Of a stretch of 64,000 bases of DNA, positions 60,705 to 64,000 are shown piece by piece. Made by a program: the position numbers and the translations under genes. How positions within the stretch are numbered: position 1 is the stretch's first letter; each line of letters begins with the position of its first letter. Origin of the DNA: Allokutzneria oryzae (lineage in GTDB: Bacteria > Actinomycetota > Actinomycetes > Mycobacteriales > Pseudonocardiaceae); NCBI RefSeq assembly GCF_042429765.1, contig NZ_JBHLZU010000033.1, positions 1-64,000 on the forward strand, written 5' to 3'. A model generated the notes under the pieces. That model searched no databases. It saw only the letters and a program-made list of their open reading frames with translations, and was not told where the DNA came from.

Positions 60705-61639
60705 GCGAGCGAGAGTTCCTGCACCAGGTGTGCGTCTACCGCTCGGCGGAGGAGTTCCTGGCGACGACGCTGCCGTTCATCCGCGACGGGCTCCGCCTCG
60801 GCGACCCCGTGCTGGCGGTGACCACGCCCGCCAACGTGGAGCTGATCGAGAACGCCCTCGGCGCCGACGCGGGCGGGGTGGAGTTCGCCGACGCCGAGAG
60901 CTGGTACGGCACGCCCCTGGCCACCCTGTCCGCGTACAACCGCTACGTCGCCCGGTGGCGCGAGCACCCCGGCCACGTCCGGATCGTCGGCGAGCCGGTC
61001 TGGTCCCGGCGCACGGTCCAGCAGGTCGTCGAGTGGCAGCGGTACGAGTCGGCGCTCAACATCGCCTTCGCCTCGTCCCCCGCGTGGGCGGTGTGCACCT
61101 ACGACGCCCGGGCGCTGGACCCGGCGATCGTCATCAACGCGCGGCGGACCCACCCGGAGGTCGCGACCGGCCCGGACACCGCCTCGCGCTGCGCGGAGTA
61201 CGTCGCCCCGGCGGACTTCTTCCGCCTCTGCGACGCCGTCACCCCGCTGCCCGGCCCGCCACCGGACGCCGCGGTGCTGCCGTTCACCGGCGACCTGTCG
61301 AGCGTGCGCCGTTTCGCCACGTTCCAGGCGATGCGGCACGGGCTCACCGGGGATCGGGTCATGCTGTTCGTGGCGGCGGCGGTCGAGGCGGCCACCCACG
61401 TGGCGGAGCAGGGAAGCAGGCGGCTCGTCGTCCGGATGTGGTCGAGCGAGGGGAAAGTCGTCTTCGCCATCACCGCCCCGGACGTGCGGGTCGTCGACCC
61501 GGTCCTCGGCTACGCACCACCGTCGCTGCGCGAGCGACCCGGTGACGGGCTGTGGTTCGTCCGCCAGGTCTGCGAGCTGGTGGAGATCCGCCCCGGAGAC
61601 CCCGGAATGACCGTCCGCCTGCACTTTCCCATCATCTGA
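60701..61639 (+). CDS. MEDS domain protein with a degenerate HATPase (anti-sigma factor-like)
   Basis: 312 aa. MEDS domain at about 8-160 (HQVCVYRSAEEFLATTLPFI), then a GHKL/RsbW-like ATPase domain at about 195-312. The ATP-site Asn of the N-box is not conserved: the segment reads VEAATHVAEQG where active relatives have E-A-x-T-N-A. The D-x-G box is also altered (ITAPDVRVVDPVLGY), while the later GDGLWFVRQVCELVEI is retained. The fold is probably intact but kinase activity doubtful. It is paired with the MEDS-STAS protein and likely binds it or a sigma factor. Confidence 0.82.
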   Translation: MSEREFLHQVCVYRSAEEFLATTLPFIRDGLRLGDPVLAVTTPANVELIENALGADAGGVEFADAESWYGTPLATLSAYNRYVARWREHPGHVRIVGEPVWSRRTVQQVVEWQRYESALNIAFASSPAWAVCTYDARALDPAIVINARRTHPEVATGPDTASRCAEYVAPADFFRLCDAVTPLPGPPPDAAVLPFTGDLSSVRRFATFQAMRHGLTGDRVMLFVAAAVEAATHVAEQGSRRLVVRMWSSEGKVVFAITAPDVRVVDPVLGYAPPSLRERPGDGLWFVRQVCELVEIRPGDPGMTVRLHFPII

Positions 61640-61666
61640 CCGGAGCGGGAGCAGTGCGCACACCGG

Positions 61667-61689
61667 TACGTAGGTATGCGAATACGTAG
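61667..61689. repeat. two direct copies of TACGTAG, 16 bp apart
   Basis: TACGTAG at 61667-61673 and 61683-61689, each partly palindromic, in the gap between the MEDS pair and the E1 genes. A possible regulator-binding site. Confidence 0.4.
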
Positions 61690-61759
61690 ATCTCACGGTT
61701 CGCGACCACGTGTCCCGCTCGGATAATCGACCCCACGGATACGCGCTCCTGAGTACTAG

Positions 61760-61855
61760 ACCGACAGGAAACGACGCCTACCCGGTGGCGGGCGGGCAAC
61801 CGCGAGAGCAGGTCATCGGTATGCCGCTTCACGGTCGCCTCCGACGCCACGAGTC
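61760..61855 (-). pseudogene. probable relic of a LuxR-type helix-turn-helix
   Basis: Minus-strand translation reads LVASEATVKRHTDDLLSRL followed by PARHRV, which fits the DNA-recognition and last helices of LuxR/NarL regulators (L-x-x-S-x-x-T-V-K-x-H). The sequence on either side does not match, and no complete gene is possible because the E1 alpha gene starts at 61903. It looks like the surviving tail end of a lost regulator gene. Confidence 0.4.
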
Positions 61856-61902
61856 CTTCGTGGCGCCATGGCCCGAACCGGCGTTCAGAGAATGGATATC
61901 CG

Positions 61903-62937
61903 ATGAGCCTGCTGCATTCCGTGGACCGACAGCCCCGGCCAGAGCCTGACGTGCTGCTTGACGCCTACCGCTGGATGGTCATCGGTCACCGGCTCGAACG
62001 CCAGGCGGCGGAGCTCGCTGGGATCAGCAGGCCCGCGGCGACCCCGGCGAACCTGGCGCGGATCGCCTGCCAGGTCGGCGCGGTACTGGCGCTGGCGCCG
62101 TCCGACTGGCTGTTCCCGACGCACCACGACTACATCGCGCTGGTCACGCGCGGTGTCGACCCGCTGGAGGCGCTCGCCCTGCCCTGGGGCGACTGGCACT
62201 GCGGCTACGCCCCGGACACCCACCGCGTCGCCCCCCAGTGCGTGCCGGCCGCGACCCAGATCGCCCGTGCGGTCGGGCTGGTGAGCGCCGCGCGGCTGGC
62301 CAACGACGACGTCGCGGCGCTGGTGTTCGTCCGCGGCGACGCGGTCGGCGAGCGCGACTTCGCCGAGGCGTGCGCCCTCGCCACCAGCTGGGAGGCCCCG
62401 GTCGTGCTGCTGGTCCAGCACACCTTCGTGCGGCACAGCCCGTTCATGGTCGAGTCGACGGGCGAGCCCGACGTGCACACGATGAGCTTCCCGCACGACC
62501 TGGCCGAGCGCCGCGACTCGGCCTCCTTCGTCGACAGCACCGACGTGCTCGGCGTGTTCGCCGCCGTGACCGCGGCCCTGGACCGGGCGCGCACCGAGGA
62601 CGGCCCGGTGCTCCTCGAGGCCCTTCCGTACCGGGTGGTCACCCGCGCCGGAGCGGGCAACGGCGGCGACCAGGTGGAGGTCGAGGAGCGGGAGAGCGAC
62701 CCAGTCGCGCTGCTGGAGGCCGAGCTGCGGGAGTTCGGGGTGCTCGACGACGCCGTGGTGCGCCGGGTCGATGCCGAGGCGGAAGCCGCCGTCGCCGACC
62801 TCCGCGACCGCCTGACCACCGAACCGCGCCCCGACCCCGCCGAGCTGTTCGACCACGTCTACGCCGAGCCGACCCCACAGCTCCGCGAGCAGCAGGCCCT
62901 GCTGCGAACGGAGCTGGGACCGTCGGGGAAGCTCTGA
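61903..62937 (+). CDS. divergent 2-oxoacid dehydrogenase E1 alpha subunit, thiamine-diphosphate site lost
   Basis: 344 aa, aligned along its length with PdhA/BkdA-type E1 alpha: LDAYRWMVIGHRLERQA, ACQVGAVLALAPSDWLFPT, PWGDWHCGY, AELFDHVYAEPTPQLREQ. The thiamine-diphosphate motif is broken: relatives have GDGATSEGDF ... QNN, here GDAVGERDF ... QHTF. The phosphate-loop His region (usually HT-x-x-DD) is replaced by VVTRAGAGNGGDQVE. Direct catalysis as a normal E1 is unlikely. It overlaps the beta-subunit gene by one base (TGATG). ATG at 61903 has only a weak site. Confidence 0.85.
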   Translation: MSLLHSVDRQPRPEPDVLLDAYRWMVIGHRLERQAAELAGISRPAATPANLARIACQVGAVLALAPSDWLFPTHHDYIALVTRGVDPLEALALPWGDWHCGYAPDTHRVAPQCVPAATQIARAVGLVSAARLANDDVAALVFVRGDAVGERDFAEACALATSWEAPVVLLVQHTFVRHSPFMVESTGEPDVHTMSFPHDLAERRDSASFVDSTDVLGVFAAVTAALDRARTEDGPVLLEALPYRVVTRAGAGNGGDQVEVEERESDPVALLEAELREFGVLDDAVVRRVDAEAEAAVADLRDRLTTEPRPDPAELFDHVYAEPTPQLREQQALLRTELGPSGKL

Positions 62938-63953
62938 TGACCGCGACGACGATGGCGCAGGCGCTGAGCGCCGCGCTGCACGACGCGATGCGCAAGAGCG
63001 AACGCGTCGTGCTGTTCGGTGGGGAGAACGACCACCTCGACGGCGCCTTCCACGTCACCAACGGACTGGTGACCGAGTTCGGCAGGTGGCGCTGCTTCAC
63101 CAGCCGCACCTCCGAGGTGGAGAACCTGGCCACCGCGGTCGGCATGGCCATGTACGGCTACCGGCCGGTGATCGAGCTGACGTCGGGAGCGCGGGCGCAC
63201 CCGACGTTCGACCAGACGATCGTCGAGCTGGCGATGATGCGGACCTGCACCCGCGGCCAGGTCGGCCTCCCGATCGTGCTCCGCATCCCCTACGGCGGCG
63301 GGGTCGGCGAGGGCCCGAGGCACGACATCTCCTCGCTGGCCTGCTGGACGCACATCCCGGGGCTGCACACCGTGGCGCCCGCGACGGTCGCCGACGCGTA
63401 CTCGCTGCTGCGGGAGGCGATCGACTCGCCGGACCCGGTGGTGTTCCTGGAACCGGAGCGGATGTACTGGCTGACCGAGGACGTCGGCCTCCCGGTGCGG
63501 ACCCAGCCGTTGGGCAGGGCCGTCATCCGCCGGGCGGGCAGCTCCGCGACGCTGATCGCGTGCGGCTCCGCGGTGCCCATCGCCGTGGCCGCCGCGGACG
63601 CGGCCGAGGGCGAGGAGGGCTGGGACGTCGAGGTCATCGACCTCCGGACGCTCGTGCCCTTCGACGACGCGACGGTCGTCGAGAGCGTCGCGCGCACCGG
63701 CCGCGCGGTGATCGTGCACGAGTCGCACGGCTTCCACGGCATGGGCGCCGAGGTCGCGGCCCGCGTGGCGGAACGCTGTTTCGGCAAGCTGAAGGCCCCC
63801 GTGCTGCGGGTGGCCGGGTGGGACGTCCCGTCCCCGGCACCGAACCTGGAGAAGTACCACCTGCCGAGCGTGGACCGCGTCCTCTGCGCGCTGCGCCAGG
63901 TGCACGACGTCCCGTCCTGCCCGGCGCACGAGGTGCACGCGCCTGGCACGTGA
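62937..63953 (+). CDS. 2-oxoacid dehydrogenase E1 beta subunit
   Basis: 338 aa, complete. Typical E1 beta: FHVTNGLVTEFG, a conserved Glu in SRTSEVENLATAVGMAM, RIPYGGGVGEGPRHDISSL (retaining the active-site His), VVFLEPERMYW, and the C-terminal domain VEVIDLRTLVPFDDATV and HESHGFHGMGAEVA. It differs from close relatives at the usual GED (here GEN). Together with E1 alpha it would form an alpha2-beta2 heterotetramer. No lipoyl E2 gene follows before the terminator at 63977. Confidence 0.88.
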   Translation: MTATTMAQALSAALHDAMRKSERVVLFGGENDHLDGAFHVTNGLVTEFGRWRCFTSRTSEVENLATAVGMAMYGYRPVIELTSGARAHPTFDQTIVELAMMRTCTRGQVGLPIVLRIPYGGGVGEGPRHDISSLACWTHIPGLHTVAPATVADAYSLLREAIDSPDPVVFLEPERMYWLTEDVGLPVRTQPLGRAVIRRAGSSATLIACGSAVPIAVAAADAAEGEEGWDVEVIDLRTLVPFDDATVVESVARTGRAVIVHESHGFHGMGAEVAARVAERCFGKLKAPVLRVAGWDVPSPAPNLEKYHLPSVDRVLCALRQVHDVPSCPAHEVHAPGT

Positions 63954-63976
63954 TCACCCCAAGCTCTCCGGCTGTT

Positions 63977-63996
63977 CGGCGGGCGTTCGCCCGCCG
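63977..63996 (+). terminator. hairpin after the E1 beta gene
   Basis: CGGCGGGCG-TT-CGCCCGCCG, a 9-bp perfect stem 23 bp after the stop codon. No T-run is visible before the window ends. Confidence 0.65.
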
Positions 63997-64000
63997 GCCG

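Overview
The window is high-GC DNA (GC-rich third codon positions, many GTG starts, strong AGGAGG-type ribosome sites, F420 and probable mycothiol biochemistry) from an actinobacterium, most likely a member of the Pseudonocardiales. The genus cannot be fixed from the sequence alone. The backbone keeps the gene order of the Mycobacterium tuberculosis Rv2222c-Rv2241 stretch: glnA2, an exported TAP-family peptidase, panB, the RNase H/phosphatase - zinc-ribbon - Nif3 - cobC-like operon, ptpA, SURF1, cobD, ahpE, a DUF3052 gene and aceE. Accessory blocks have been inserted between these genes.

Layout. 1-661: no gene, but five tandem near-consensus minus-strand promoters pointing out of the window, most simply an rRNA operon promoter array. 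662-9000 (minus): a large two-glycosyltransferase/FkbM-methyltransferase protein, an exported amidase, GlnA2, a TAP-like lipoprotein. 9081-11852 (plus): nadE and panB. 11896-16506 (minus): a thiol transferase, a small secreted protein, a metal-receptor-like protein coupled to an F420:NADP reductase, an RNB nuclease, a small conserved protein. 16606-24569 (minus): one tightly packed operon whose products resemble type IV secretion parts (VirB1-, VirB8-, VirB6-, VirB4-, VirB3-like and a small double-membrane-span protein), with no relaxase, coupling ATPase or integrase in view. A divergent small DNA-binding protein sits beside it. 25406-33500: rnpB and the conserved RNase H-to-cobD block, including a PtpA/fructosamine-kinase pair that looks like a protein deglycation unit. 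33578-40622 (plus): three coupled genes matching Wadjet type II JetA, JetB and JetC but without JetD. 40748-46400: a secreted carboxypeptidase, a frameshifted flavin monooxygenase, an orphan sensor kinase, a reductase-like gene and an acetyltransferase. 46546-52408: tRNA-Val, ahpE, DUF3052, aceE (pyruvate dehydrogenase E1) and malate synthase. 52478-54691 (minus): a secreted M14 peptidase and a PnuC-family transporter behind an FMN riboswitch. 54738-59449 (minus): two tandem large ATP-binding LuxR regulators under one clear promoter. 59832-63953 (plus): a MEDS-STAS/MEDS-ATPase regulatory pair and a divergent 2-oxoacid dehydrogenase E1 alpha/beta pair whose alpha subunit has lost the thiamine-diphosphate motif.

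The most unusual systems are the relaxase-less T4SS-like operon, the JetABC set without its nuclease, the paired loss of phosphorylation residues in the MEDS proteins, the probable pseudoenzyme E1 alpha, and a 62-bp perfect hairpin repeat present twice in intergenic DNA. Functional statements about named families are established knowledge. Assignments of individual genes rest on motifs read from the sequence; no database search was run.
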